This document shows, one piece after another, positions 30,791-44,147 of a stretch of DNA of 64,000 nucleotides. Origin of the DNA: Sphaerisporangium siamense (GTDB lineage: Bacteria; Actinomycetota; Actinomycetes; Streptosporangiales; Streptosporangiaceae); the NCBI RefSeq assembly GCF_014205275.1, contig NZ_JACHND010000001.1, forward strand, positions 6,758,001 through 6,822,000, in the 5' to 3' direction. The position numbers and the translations under genes were made by a program. Under the pieces are notes generated by a model. That model was not told where the DNA came from. It made no database searches and saw nothing but the letters and a program-made list of their open reading frames with translations. Position 1 is the stretch's first letter, and each line of letters opens with the position of its first letter.

Positions 30791-31984
30791 TCAGCCGAGC
30801 TTGGCCGTCGTCGTGTCGCCGAGCAGGCCGATCTGGCCTCCCTTGACCTGGTACATGTAGATCGACTTCGCCGCGGGCTCGCCGTTCGGGTCGAACTTGA
30901 TGTGCTTGGAGATGCCGTCGAAGTCGGACTTGCCGATCGCCTCGTTGATCGCGTCGGACGTGGTGGCGCCGCCGGCGATGGCCTTGGTGTACGCCGTCAT
31001 GGCGTCGTAGCCCTCGGTGGCGTAGATCAGCGGGTCGGCGCCGAACTTGGCCTTGTAGTCGGCCGCGAACTTCTTGACCTTCTCGTCGGTCTCGGCGGCG
31101 GTCGGGATGCGGCAGGGGCAGCCGATGAGGGCGCCCTCGGCCTGCGCGGAGCCGGCGCTCTCGACGATGCCCTTGTCCAGCGAGCCGTCGCCGGAGAAGA
31201 ACTTGGCCGTCACGCCCTTGTCACGGAGCTGCTTGAGGAGCTTGCCGGCACCGGCGTAGTAGCCACCGAAGAAGATCGCGTCCGGCTTCGCGGAGTTGAC
31301 CTTGTTGACCGTGGAGGAGTAGTCGGTGGCGGCCGGGTCGAGCGCGTCGTCGGTCGGGGTGACGCCCTTGGTCTTGAGCTGGGCGCGGACCGCGTCGGCG
31401 AGTCCCTTGCCGTACTCGGACTTGTCGTCCACCACGAACACCTTCTTGGCCGCGGCGGCCCCGACGATGAAGTCGGCGATGGCCGGGCCCTGCACGCCGT
31501 CGTTCGGGACGACGCGGTGCCAGTACTTCCACCCCTGCTTGGCCAGGTCCACCGCGGTGGCCGAGGCGGAGATGTTCGGGATCTTCGCCTCCTCCAGCAC
31601 CGGGACGGCCTGCTTGGACTCACCGGAGAAGGCCGGGCCGACCAGGGCGACGATCTTGTCGTCCTTGATCGCCTGCTGGGCCAGGTTCACGGCCGTGGTG
31701 GCGTCACCGCGGCTGTCATAGGTGACCAGCTCAAGCTTGACCTTGGGGTTGGTGGCGTTGTACTCGTCGATCGCCAGCAGCGCCCCGTTCTTGGGGGGAA
31801 TGACGATGCCGGAGTTCTCGCCCGACAGGTCGCCCATGAAGCCGATCTTGAGCGTGGAGGGCGCGGCCGCCGAGCCGGAGCTGCCCCCGCCTGGTTCTTC
31901 CGACCCGCCACATGCGGCGAGACCAACGGTAAGCGCCACACCGACGGCGAGCACGCCCCCGAGGCGAGCAATCTTGGGCCGCAA
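30791..31984 (-). CDS. livK: Branched-chain amino-acid-binding lipoprotein LivK
   Basis: A 397-residue extracellular binding protein of the type I periplasmic fold. A signal peptide with lipobox GLAAC (Cys25) is followed by a Gly/Ser spacer. The mature domain begins LKIGFMGDLSGENSG, the family ligand loop, and includes YDSRGDATTAVNLAQQ and VVDDKSEYGKGLAD. The start is TTG at 31982-31984, preceded by AGGAAGG, an uncommon but well-supported choice as the signal peptide begins here. It is the first gene of the liv operon, divergent from the FtsX-ectodomain-like gene. Lipidation would depend on Lgt. Confidence 0.95.
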   Translation of the reverse strand: MRPKIARLGGVLAVGVALTVGLAACGGSEEPGGGSSGSAAAPSTLKIGFMGDLSGENSGIVIPPKNGALLAIDEYNATNPKVKLELVTYDSRGDATTAVNLAQQAIKDDKIVALVGPAFSGESKQAVPVLEEAKIPNISASATAVDLAKQGWKYWHRVVPNDGVQGPAIADFIVGAAAAKKVFVVDDKSEYGKGLADAVRAQLKTKGVTPTDDALDPAATDYSSTVNKVNSAKPDAIFFGGYYAGAGKLLKQLRDKGVTAKFFSGDGSLDKGIVESAGSAQAEGALIGCPCRIPTAAETDEKVKKFAADYKAKFGADPLIYATEGYDAMTAYTKAIAGGATTSDAINEAIGKSDFDGISKHIKFDPNGEPAAKSIYMYQVKGGQIGLLGDTTTAKLG

Positions 31985-32381
31985 GGTTGCCTTCCTTTCG
32001 CCTGATCCCGTGTCGGGATCGGGTTCACAGAGCCACCCTGGCGATCTGGCCAGGGGTCATTGACGGCATTACACCCAGCACAAGTCACAGGTCGGTACAG
32101 AGTCACATCACGTTACCGCTTCGTTATCACACCGGTCCTCTTCGGCGATCGACTCGAAAAGTAAAGGTCACGTGGGGCGGGGAGGCATGGATGGTCCCCT
32201 CCATGCCCTGCCCGGAGACCGGCCCGCGGAGGGCCGGCGCCCACGCTTGACACGACCGGCACGGGAATCCTGACACGCTGGGTGCGTCCCTGGTGCGAAA
32301 ACGTAACGAAGATCACAGGCCCCTGTCCGGTGTTCCCGAATCGGTCGCCCGCATCTCGTCATCTCCCCCAAACTGAACGCC
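31985..32381. promoter_or_regulatory. 397-base divergent promoter region of livK and the FtsX-ectodomain-like gene
   Basis: No gene is seen. The part at about 32050-32165 is AT-richer and is the likely livK promoter zone, but no clear -35/-10 pair could be fixed. On the plus strand GGAAT at 32264-32268, then 16 bases, then CGTC at 32285-32288 resembles the two-part sites of envelope-stress ECF sigma factors (GGAAC-N16/17-CGTT). TTGACA at 32247-32252 is an alternative -35 without a convincing -10. Confidence 0.4.
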
Positions 32382-33296
32382 GTGGAGAAGCGTCCCGATC
32401 CGCCGGAGCCCGAGGAGTTATCCTTCGGCGAGGTCTCCGAGCGAACCGCCCGTCTGCACGCCTGGATCCTCGCCCGCCGCCGCGCGCTCGCCGTGTGCGC
32501 CGCGGCCACGCTGCTGATCTGCGCGGCCGCGGCGGGCGGCTGGTACCTGCGCGACCTGTCCCGCAGACCGCTCCCTCCCCCGGACGGCCCCTGGCCGGAG
32601 CGCTACGAGATCATGGCCGGCCTGTGCAGCCCCCTGATCTCCGATTGCGGCTCCGGCGGGGACGCGGCGGCGAAGGACCCGGCGGCCGTACGCGCCGCGG
32701 TACAGGCCGCCACCGGAGCCGCCGCCGTCCGGCTCGTCGATCCCGCGGGCGAGCGGCCGGGCAAGACTGTGTGGACGTCGCGAGTCCTCGCCGGGACCCA
32801 CTACGCCCCGTCCTCCGACACCGTCTACCTGCCCGTCCTGGTCGCGCGTCTGGACCGGCGAGAGGACTACGCGCGTGCGGTGGAGCAGGCCGGATCCGTC
32901 CCCGGGGTGAGTCATGTCGTTCCCGGCACACCGGACTTCTGGACGGGCAAGGCGGACGTGGAGATCCGGTTCTGCGCGAACGGCCCGGACAGGCTCTGCA
33001 CCGGGGTGCGCGACCGGTCGATCACCGAGGCGCAGAAGCGGGACATCGTCGACCGGCTCTGGGCGATCGAAGGCGTGGAGAAGATCTACTTCGAGGATCG
33101 GGCCCACGCGGACAAGGTGGCCGCCCATTACGCGGTGAACGGCACGAGGTTCGGCGACGACCGCCTGCTCTCCCTGCGAAGCCTGGAGGAGGCGTTCTAC
33201 GTCAGGCTGACGGACCGCCGGGCCGTCAAGACCATCGGTGAGACCGTCAAGGACATGCCGGGCGTGCACGTCGTGCGGGCGCTCGGCCCGGCATAA
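32382..33296 (+). CDS. Single-TM protein with FtsX-like extracellular domains
   Basis: A 304-residue protein with a cytosolic N-terminus of about 45 residues, one membrane helix (about 46-64) and an extracellular region of about 240 residues. Parts of it resemble the extracellular domain of the cell-division protein FtsX: GKADVEIRFCANGPDRLC, then RDIVDRLWAIEGVEKIYFEDRAHA and SLEEAFYVRLTDRRAV, which match the FtsX pattern of a Cys-containing strand, VxxVxFED and SFxVxLxD. The four-helix permease part of FtsX and any ftsE are absent. It may interact with a peptidoglycan hydrolase or envelope sensor, as FtsX does, but that is inference. Start GTG 32382. It converges on pdtaR across a strong terminator. 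Confidence 0.75.
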   Translation: MEKRPDPPEPEELSFGEVSERTARLHAWILARRRALAVCAAATLLICAAAAGGWYLRDLSRRPLPPPDGPWPERYEIMAGLCSPLISDCGSGGDAAAKDPAAVRAAVQAATGAAAVRLVDPAGERPGKTVWTSRVLAGTHYAPSSDTVYLPVLVARLDRREDYARAVEQAGSVPGVSHVVPGTPDFWTGKADVEIRFCANGPDRLCTGVRDRSITEAQKRDIVDRLWAIEGVEKIYFEDRAHADKVAAHYAVNGTRFGDDRLLSLRSLEEAFYVRLTDRRAVKTIGETVKDMPGVHVVRALGPA

Positions 33297-33347
33297 GGGG
33301 CGGCCCGGCGCGGTCCTCTCGCGACCTGGCATGACGCCTCGCGCCGG

Positions 33348-33380
33348 CCTGACGCGCGGGCCGGCGCGAGGGCGGTCAGG
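33348..33380. terminator. Bidirectional terminator
   Basis: A 12-bp perfect stem (33348-33359 with 33369-33380, 9-nt loop) between the convergent FtsX-ectodomain-like gene and pdtaR. Its right arm overlaps the pdtaR stop codon. Confidence 0.85.
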
Positions 33381-33969
33381 GCCGCGGGGTGCCGGTCTCG
33401 GCGTCGGTGACGACCGCCTGGGCCACCTGGCGCATGCTCAGGCGGCGGTCCATCGAGGCCTTCTGGATCCAGCGGAACGCCTGGGGCTCGGTCCAGCCGT
33501 GCTGGGCCATCAGCAGCCCCTTGGCGCGCTCGACGAGCTTGCGGGTCTCCAGGCGCTCGCCGAGGGTGGTGACCTCCTTCTCCAGGGCGATGATCTCGAC
33601 ATGGCGGCTGACGGCCATCTCGATGGCGGGGACCAGGTCGGACTTGGTGAACGGCTTCACCAGGTAGGCCATGGCCCCGGCGTCCCTGGCCCGCTCGACC
33701 AGGTCGCGCTGGGAGAACGCCGTCAGGATCAGGCAGGGCGCCACGCGCTCGGACACGATGCGCTCGGCGGCCGAGATGCCGTCCAGGATCGGCATCTTGA
33801 CGTCCAGGATCACCAGATCGGGACGCTGCTCCAAGGCGATGCCGACGGCCGCCTCGCCGTCCCCGGCCTCGCCGACGACGGCATAGCCCTCCTCTTCCAG
33901 CATCTCCTTGAGGTCGAGGCGGATCAGTGCCTCGTCTTCCGCGATCACCACTCGCCGCTGCGTACTCAC
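33376..33969 (-). CDS. pdtaR: ANTAR-domain response regulator PdtaR
   Basis: A 197-residue RNA-binding response regulator. The receiver domain (about 6-120) has acidic residues Glu11-Asp12, the phospho-acceptor Asp56 in LVILDVKMP, the Thr/Ser site in LILTAFS and Lys in VKPF. A coiled linker leads to a C-terminal ANTAR domain (about 130-190) with RKLVERAKGLLMAQHGWTEPQAFRWIQ. ANTAR domains bind paired hairpins in mRNA leaders and prevent termination. The partner kinase PdtaS is usually unlinked and is not in the window. Start GTG at 33967-33969; no clear ribosome-binding site, possibly a leaderless transcript. Position next to pyk matches other actinomycetes. Confidence 0.95.
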   Translation of the reverse strand: MSTQRRVVIAEDEALIRLDLKEMLEEEGYAVVGEAGDGEAAVGIALEQRPDLVILDVKMPILDGISAAERIVSERVAPCLILTAFSQRDLVERARDAGAMAYLVKPFTKSDLVPAIEMAVSRHVEIIALEKEVTTLGERLETRKLVERAKGLLMAQHGWTEPQAFRWIQKASMDRRLSMRQVAQAVVTDAETGTPRP

Positions 33970-34019
33970 GACCAAGAGGGTACCGACGTCCGCTAGATTA
34001 GGGGCACGAGCCTCACGGC

Positions 34020-34092
34020 GCCCCGATAGACCAACGGCAGAGTCAATGGCCTCAAAATCCATCAAGTGTGGGTTCGAATCCCACTCGGGGCA
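34020..34092 (+). tRNA. tRNA-Leu(CAA), short variable loop
   Basis: A 73-base cloverleaf. The acceptor stem has seven pairs (34020-34026 with 34085-34091) and discriminator A34092. The D arm is short, with GG in the loop. The anticodon loop is CTCAAAA, giving anticodon CAA at 34053-34055. The T arm GTGGG-TTCGAAT-CCCAC is perfect. The anticodon stem has a C:T mismatch at its last pair, and the variable loop is only five bases, whereas tRNA-Leu normally has a long variable arm. CCA is not encoded. Anticodon assignment follows loop rules; which synthetase charges it is uncertain. Confidence 0.85.
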
Positions 34093-34148
34093 CTGAGCCG
34101 GCGCGCGACACGTCCGCGGGCGGCACATCAGAGGCGAGACCCATACGA

Positions 34149-34181
34149 AACGGGAGCGTCCCCGCGCGGGCCGCTCCCGTT
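34149..34181. terminator. Bidirectional terminator between tRNA and pyk
   Basis: A 10-bp stem (34149-34158 with 34172-34181), with TG then T-rich bases after it on the plus strand and AA before it. It serves the convergent pyk gene and the tRNA. Confidence 0.75.
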
Positions 34182-34214
34182 GTCGTGCGGGGCCGCCCAC
34201 GCGGGCGGCGGGGC

Positions 34215-35645
34215 TCAGCCGGAGCTGGAGACCGCCGAGCCGATGGTGTGCACGCGCAGGGCGTTGGTGGAGCCGTGGCTCCCCGGGGGCGACCCGGCCA
34301 CGATGACGACCTTGTCCCCCTTCTCGCAGCGGCCGAGCGACAGCAGGGCCGACTCGACCTGGCGCACCATGTCGTCGGTGTGATGGACGAAGGGGACCTC
34401 GAAGGTCTCGACACCCCAGGTGAGCGCGAGCTGGCCGCGGACCTCCGGGGCCGAGGTGAAGGCCAGCAGCGGGATCGGCGAGCGGTAGCGGGCCAGCCGC
34501 CGCGCGGTCTCGCCGGACATCGTGAACGCGCACAGGGCCTTGGCGCCGACGATGGCCCCGACCTCGGCGGCGGCGCGGGCGATGGCGCCGCCCGTGGTCT
34601 CGGGCACGCGCTCGAAGGTGTGGGTGGACTGCAGGGACTCGACCTCGGCGGCGCAGGCGATGCGGTCCATGGTGGCGACGGCCTCGATGGGGTGGCTGCC
34701 GACCGAGGTCTCGCCGGAGAGCATGACGGCGTCCGCGCCGTCCATGACGGCGAAGGCGACGTCGGACGCCTCGGCGCGGGTGGGCCGGGGGGCGCTCATC
34801 ATGGAGTCGAGCATCTGGGTGGCGACGATGACCGGGTGCGCCTTCTCGCGGGACAGGGCGATGGCGCGCCGCTGCACGATCGGCACCTGTTCGAGCGGGA
34901 GCTCGACGCCGAGGTCGCCGCGGGCGACCATGATGCCGTCGAAGGCGTCGACGATCTCTTCGAGGCGCTCGACGGCCTGCGGCTTCTCGATCTTCGCCAG
35001 CAGCGGGAGGTGCACCCCCTCCTCGTCCATGATCGCGCGGACCAGGGAGGCGTCGTCGGGGCTGCGGACGAACGACAGCGCGATCAGGTCGAAGCCGGTG
35101 CGCAGCGCCCAGCGCAGGTCTTCCTCGTCCTTGTCGGTGAGGGCCGGGGCGGAGACGGCGACACCGGGCAGGTTGAGGCCCTTGTTGTCGGAGATCATGC
35201 CGCCGACCAGGACCTTGGTGACCACGCGCGGGCCCTCGACGTCGGTGGCCTCCAGGACGAGGCGGCCGTCGTCGACGAGGATCGTGTCGCCGGGGCGGAC
35301 ATCGGAGGGCAGGCCCTCGTAGGTGGTGGACACCAGGGAGCGGTCGCCCGGGACGTTCTCGGTGGTGATCGTGAAGACGTCGCCGTAGCCGAGGCGGACC
35401 GGGCCCTCGGCGAAGCGGCCCACCCGGATCTTCGGACCCTGCAGGTCGGCCAGGACCCCTACGGCCGCGCCGAGCTCGGCGGCGGCCTCCCTCACCCGCC
35501 CGTGAATCTCTTTGTGGAGCTCGTGGCTCCCGTGGCTGAGGTTGAACCGGGCGACGTTCATGCCCGCGACGATCAACTCGCGCAGGCGCTCCGGGGAGGA
35601 GGTGGCCGGCCCCAGTGTGCACACAATCTTCGCTCGACGACTCAC
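34215..35645 (-). CDS. pyk: Pyruvate kinase
   Basis: Converts phosphoenolpyruvate and ADP into pyruvate and ATP, the last glycolytic step. The 476-residue protein starts SRRAKIVCTLGPATSS and shows the family landmarks FNLSHGSH, DLQGPKIRVG, the active-site LLAKIEKPQAVERL (catalytic Lys) and MVARGDLGVE. The B domain lies at about residues 70-165, and a C-terminal allosteric domain follows from about 345. GTG at 35643-35645 is the start; the open frame extends to 35744 but without family similarity. A short AGGG is three bases upstream, a tight spacing. Neighbour of pdtaR as in other actinomycetes. Confidence 0.97.
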   Translation of the reverse strand: MSRRAKIVCTLGPATSSPERLRELIVAGMNVARFNLSHGSHELHKEIHGRVREAAAELGAAVGVLADLQGPKIRVGRFAEGPVRLGYGDVFTITTENVPGDRSLVSTTYEGLPSDVRPGDTILVDDGRLVLEATDVEGPRVVTKVLVGGMISDNKGLNLPGVAVSAPALTDKDEEDLRWALRTGFDLIALSFVRSPDDASLVRAIMDEEGVHLPLLAKIEKPQAVERLEEIVDAFDGIMVARGDLGVELPLEQVPIVQRRAIALSREKAHPVIVATQMLDSMMSAPRPTRAEASDVAFAVMDGADAVMLSGETSVGSHPIEAVATMDRIACAAEVESLQSTHTFERVPETTGGAIARAAAEVGAIVGAKALCAFTMSGETARRLARYRSPIPLLAFTSAPEVRGQLALTWGVETFEVPFVHHTDDMVRQVESALLSLGRCEKGDKVVIVAGSPPGSHGSTNALRVHTIGSAVSSSG

Positions 35646-35887
35646 AAGCCCTACCCTAATTGGTACAGACCACTTGGCGATGACGAAGTGCGCAGCGCCT
35701 GGGGAAATCCAGGTGACGTGAGATCGCCTCTGGGGTTCCGGCATGTTCCGTCGCAGCTGGGAGGCCCTGTCGCCAGGGCGGGCGCCGCGACGGCGCGGCC
35801 GGGCCCGCGTGGCCCGTCATGGTGTCCGTGCGTCTCACAGGATAGTTGCCGCGGGCACCCGCGCGGGCGCGCGCGCCGATTCGCGGG

Positions 35888-35916
35888 TCACGGCCGCCCG
35901 AGGCGGGCGGCCGTGA
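35888..35916 (-). terminator. Terminator of the subtilisin-like protease gene
   Basis: A 13-bp perfect stem (35888-35900 with 35904-35916) and 3-nt loop, five bases after the protease stop. Confidence 0.85.
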
Positions 35917-35920
35917 CGGG

Positions 35921-37597
35921 TCAGCCCTTGACGGTGGCCGCGCGCGAGGCGCTGACGACGCCGTGGCCGTAGAAGCCGTTCTTGGCGCGGCTTCCGGCGC
36001 AGACGTGGGTCTGCTCGCTCACCGAGTACTTGGTGGAGCCCGAGGCGGGGCACGCGGTGGGCGTGGCCGTGGCGTACAGCAGCCGCTCCACGGTGGCGGG
36101 GGCGAGGGCGAGGCCGCCCTTGCCGGGCTTGCCCAAGCGGGCGACCAGGATCGCGGCGACGCCCGCGGCGTGCGGCGAGGCCATCGAGGTGCCCGAGAGG
36201 TACTGGTAGTAGGCGCACCGGCCGTTGTGGCAGTCGCGCACCACGGAAGGGCCGGTGGGCTTGCCGGAGGCGTCGATCAGCTTCTGCCTGCGCAGCGCCT
36301 TCTCCGGCGCGGCGGCCAGGATCTCGCGGGCGTTGCCCTTGAGGGAGGTGCCGGAGTCGCTGGGGTCGCCGCCAGGGGCCGACAGGTCGGTCTGCTCGAT
36401 GCCGTAGTCGGAGTACCAGGCCTTGCGCCCGCTCGGGCCGAGGGCGGACACCGAGATGACGCCGCGGGACTCGGCCGGGACGTTGAGGCAGGAGTTGTTG
36501 ATCTTACGCTCGCGCTCGCCGCCGAGCGGGTAGCCGGGGCTCTCCTTGTCCACGGTCGGGTTGCCGAGGTCGGTGGAGCCGTTGCCGAGGGCGGTGATGA
36601 GCGTGACGCCGCGGGCGCGGGCGTAGTCCAGGGCCCGCTGGACGCCCGTGATGATGCCCTTCTGCTGGAGCTGCTCGGCCCGGGAGTCTTGCGGGTTGTT
36701 CGCGCAGTTGAACGTCCAGGGGTCGACGAAGAAGCTCATGTTGACCACGTCGATGCCCGCGTCGCCCGCGTAGGTGAGCGCGTCGAGCACCGGCTTGAGG
36801 AAGAAGAACCCCGAGTCCGTGCCGGCGCGGATGTTGACCAGCGACACGTCGGGCGCGACGCCGGCCACGCCGAGGCCGTTGAGCGGCGAGCCGATGGTGC
36901 TGGCGACGTGGGTGCCGTGGCCGTCGTCGTCCACGTCGGCCGGGTCCTTGCAGCTCTTGACCTCACACGGCCCGTCCAGTTCCTTGCCGTTGGAGTCGTT
37001 CGGGCGGTCGGTGACGAAGTTGCGGCTGCGCGCGCGGTCGAAGTTCGGGGCGATGTCGGGGTGCTTGCCGTCCACGCCGGTGTCGATGATGCCGACCAGC
37101 ACCTTCTTGGTGCCGCGCGCCTTGGCGTAGGAGCCGGAGGCGGTGGCGCCGATCATCTTCATGTCCCACTGGCGGGACGAGAGCGGGTCCGCCCCCGCCG
37201 TGGACGCCGGCGCGGCCGCGGCCGTGCCGGAGGCGGCCGTCGTGCCCGTCCGGCCCGCCGCGGAGGCGAGGGAGGTGGCGGCGCCGATCCGCCGGTCGGC
37301 GGTCACGCCGACGATGGAGGCGGAGGCGCCGAGGCGCTCGGCGAACCCGGCGCCCGCGCCGCGGGCCAGGACGTAGCCGAGCTTGGCGTCGACGGCGCCG
37401 GGCGTGCCGCCCGCGCCCTTGATGGCGGCCAGGGCGTCGTCACGCGCGCCGGGGGCGTAGAAGACCAGGTACTCGGCCGCCGTTCCCGTCGCGGGCGCGG
37501 CGCCGGCGGAGGCCGCTCCGGTCAGAAGAGATCCGGCGGCGAGCGCGCCCACCGTGACCGAAACGACAGCGCCTCTCAGGCGTCCGTACCCCCGCAT
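35921..37597 (-). CDS. Secreted subtilisin-like serine protease (S8)
   Basis: A 558-residue exported protease. A signal peptide with cleavage near residue 33 (AGAAPA) is followed by an inhibitor_I9-like propeptide (about 40-110) and an Ala/Thr-rich linker. The catalytic domain has Asp in GIIDTGVDG (about 171), His in GHGTHVA (about 229) and Ser in GTSMASPHAAG (about 467). The region between His and Ser has long insertions with Cys (CANNPQ, NNSCLN, RDCHNGRC), which probably form stabilising disulfides. ATG at 37595-37597 is chosen because it opens a proper signal peptide after GAGGAGAGGG. Role is likely extracellular protein degradation. It is flanked by terminators, so it is monocistronic. 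Confidence 0.94.
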   Translation of the reverse strand: MRGYGRLRGAVVSVTVGALAAGSLLTGAASAGAAPATGTAAEYLVFYAPGARDDALAAIKGAGGTPGAVDAKLGYVLARGAGAGFAERLGASASIVGVTADRRIGAATSLASAAGRTGTTAASGTAAAAPASTAGADPLSSRQWDMKMIGATASGSYAKARGTKKVLVGIIDTGVDGKHPDIAPNFDRARSRNFVTDRPNDSNGKELDGPCEVKSCKDPADVDDDGHGTHVASTIGSPLNGLGVAGVAPDVSLVNIRAGTDSGFFFLKPVLDALTYAGDAGIDVVNMSFFVDPWTFNCANNPQDSRAEQLQQKGIITGVQRALDYARARGVTLITALGNGSTDLGNPTVDKESPGYPLGGERERKINNSCLNVPAESRGVISVSALGPSGRKAWYSDYGIEQTDLSAPGGDPSDSGTSLKGNAREILAAAPEKALRRQKLIDASGKPTGPSVVRDCHNGRCAYYQYLSGTSMASPHAAGVAAILVARLGKPGKGGLALAPATVERLLYATATPTACPASGSTKYSVSEQTHVCAGSRAKNGFYGHGVVSASRAATVKG

Positions 37598-37751
37598 TGA
37601 CCCTCTCCTCAAGCCTGTCTCTATGACGAGGCAGCATCTTTCAGTGGATCGAGGACCAAAGCAACTTGTCTCCCGATTGCCACGGCATTCCACCCCACCC
37701 GTGCATATGTAACTACAAGCTATACGCGACGGCCCTTAAAACCCGCAAAAA

Positions 37752-37782
37752 GGACGGCGCTCCGGGGTGCGGAACGCCGTCC
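37752..37782 (-). terminator. Terminator of gltD with U tract
   Basis: An 8-bp stem (37752-37759 with 37775-37782) followed on the minus strand by TTTTT, then more T-rich sequence. It is the most classical rho-independent site in the window and ends the gltBD operon. Confidence 0.85.
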
Positions 37783-37837
37783 TCGCAGCTCAGCGGGCCG
37801 GCCGGACCCCCGGGAAGGGACGCCGGCCGGCGGCGCG

Positions 37838-39322
37838 TCAGACCAGCGGCCTGGCCGTCGGCGGGATCACCTCCGGCAGGGCCGTCTGGCCGGTGAGGTA
37901 GCGGTCCGCGGCGGCCGCGGCCGTGCGGCCCTCCGCGATCGCCCACACGATCAGCGACTGCCCGCGTCCCATGTCACCGGCGACGAAGACGCCCTCGACG
38001 CCGGTCATGTAGCCCTTGTCCCTGGCCACGTTGCCCCGGGCGTCGAAGAACGCCTCGCGGTCCGCGGCGAGCGCGGCGAGGTCGGTGAGCAGGGCGCCCT
38101 TCTCCGGGCCCACGAAGCCCATCGCCAGCGTGACCAGTTCGGCCGGGATCTCGCGCTCGGTGCCGGGCACGGGCTTGAAGCCGCCGGACGGGCCCTCGAC
38201 GTCCACCAGGCGCAGGGCCTTCACCCGGCCCTGCTCGTCGGCGACGAACCCGGTGGTGGACACCGCGTAGACCCGGGCGCCGCCGTCGTCCTCCAGCTCC
38301 TCGTGGGCGCTCTCCAGCTTGAAGAGCATCGGGTAGGTCGGCCACGGCTGGGCGTCCGGCCGCCGCTCCGGGGGCCGCGGCATGATCTCCAGCTGGGTGA
38401 CCGAGGCCGCGCCCTGGCGCAGCGCCGTGCCGATGCAGTCGGCGCCGGTGTCGCCGCCGCCGATCACCACGACGTGCTTGCCCTCCGCCGAGATCGGCGG
38501 CGTGGCGAGGTCGCCCTCCTGCACCTTGTTGGCCAGCGGCAGGTACTCCATCGCCTGGTGGACGCCGTCCAGCTCCCGGCCGGGAACCGGCAGGTCGCGC
38601 CAGGCGGTGGCGCCTCCGGCCAGCACGACCGCGTCGAACTCGCCGCGCAGCCGCTCGGCCGTGACGTCCACGCCGGCGTTCACCCCGGCGCGGAACTCGG
38701 TGCCCTCGGCGCGCATCTGCGCCAGGCGCCGGTCGAGGTGCCGCTTCTCCATCTTGAACTCGGGGATGCCGTAGCGCAGCAGGCCGCCGATCCGGTCGGC
38801 GCGCTCGAACACCACCACGTCGTGCCCGGCGCGGGTGAGCTGCTGGGCGGCGGCGAGGCCCGCGGGCCCCGAGCCGATCACCGCGACCTTCTTGCCCGAC
38901 TTGGACGTGGGCCGCTGCGGCGTCACCCAGCCCTCGTCGAAGGCGCGGTCGATGATCTCCACCTCGACGCGCTTGATCGCCACCGGGTCGGAGTTGATGC
39001 CGAGCACGCACGCCGTCTCGCACGGCGCCGGGCACAGCCGCCCGGTGAACTCGGGGAAGTTGTTGGTCGCGTGCAGCCGCTCGACCGCCTCGCGCCAGTC
39101 GTCCCGGTACACCAGGTCGTTCCACTCGGGGATGAGGTTCCCGAGCGGGCAGCCGTTGTGGCAGAACGGGATGCCGCAGTCCATGCAGCGTGCGGCCTGC
39201 TTGGTCAGCGCGGGCTTGGAGAAGTCCTCGTAGACCTCCCGCCAGTCGCGGATGCGCACGTCGACCGGGCGGCGCGGCGGCAGCTCGCGGGCGTGCGTCA
39301 GGAACCCCTTCGGGTCGGCCAT
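37838..39322 (-). CDS. gltD: Glutamate synthase (NADPH), small subunit
   Basis: Supplies electrons from NADPH to GltB for glutamine + 2-oxoglutarate to 2 glutamate. The 494-residue protein has the two N-terminal Fe-S cysteine groups (CMDCGIPFCHNGCPLGN near residue 46 and CPAPCETACVLG near 97). It has an FAD Rossmann motif GSGPAGLAAAQ near 150 and an NADPH motif GGGDTGADCIG near 283. The end GDMGRGQSLIVWAIAEGR is the FAD-contact signature. Start ATG 39320-39322 (MADPKGFL), 14 bases after gltB. Length is normal. Confidence 0.97.
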   Translation of the reverse strand: MADPKGFLTHARELPPRRPVDVRIRDWREVYEDFSKPALTKQAARCMDCGIPFCHNGCPLGNLIPEWNDLVYRDDWREAVERLHATNNFPEFTGRLCPAPCETACVLGINSDPVAIKRVEVEIIDRAFDEGWVTPQRPTSKSGKKVAVIGSGPAGLAAAQQLTRAGHDVVVFERADRIGGLLRYGIPEFKMEKRHLDRRLAQMRAEGTEFRAGVNAGVDVTAERLRGEFDAVVLAGGATAWRDLPVPGRELDGVHQAMEYLPLANKVQEGDLATPPISAEGKHVVVIGGGDTGADCIGTALRQGAASVTQLEIMPRPPERRPDAQPWPTYPMLFKLESAHEELEDDGGARVYAVSTTGFVADEQGRVKALRLVDVEGPSGGFKPVPGTEREIPAELVTLAMGFVGPEKGALLTDLAALAADREAFFDARGNVARDKGYMTGVEGVFVAGDMGRGQSLIVWAIAEGRTAAAAADRYLTGQTALPEVIPPTARPLV

Positions 39323-39336
39323 CGGTGGAACCTCCC

Positions 39337-43851
<4,515 letters not shown>

Positions 43852-44147
43852 TGAATCCCTCCCGTCGTCTTCGTCTGCTTCGTCGGATTGGCGAGTGCAG
43901 GCAAGAGGGACGACGTTGGCCCTGCTGCAGTTAGGTGTGTAGAGACTACCTCACCCTGCCGGAATGGTGCCCGCCAGGTGGGGATCGCGAACATTCACCA
44001 TCGGAGTGCCCACATCTTGGTGTACACAGCCGCACGTCCCAGGCCGCAGTCAAAGGAACGGCGCACGGCAGGACGTTATTCCAGGTCAGAGCACCCGGGA
44101 ATTGCCCGGACCCAGTCAGGGAGCGGTCAAACGCGCGCCCGCCGCGA

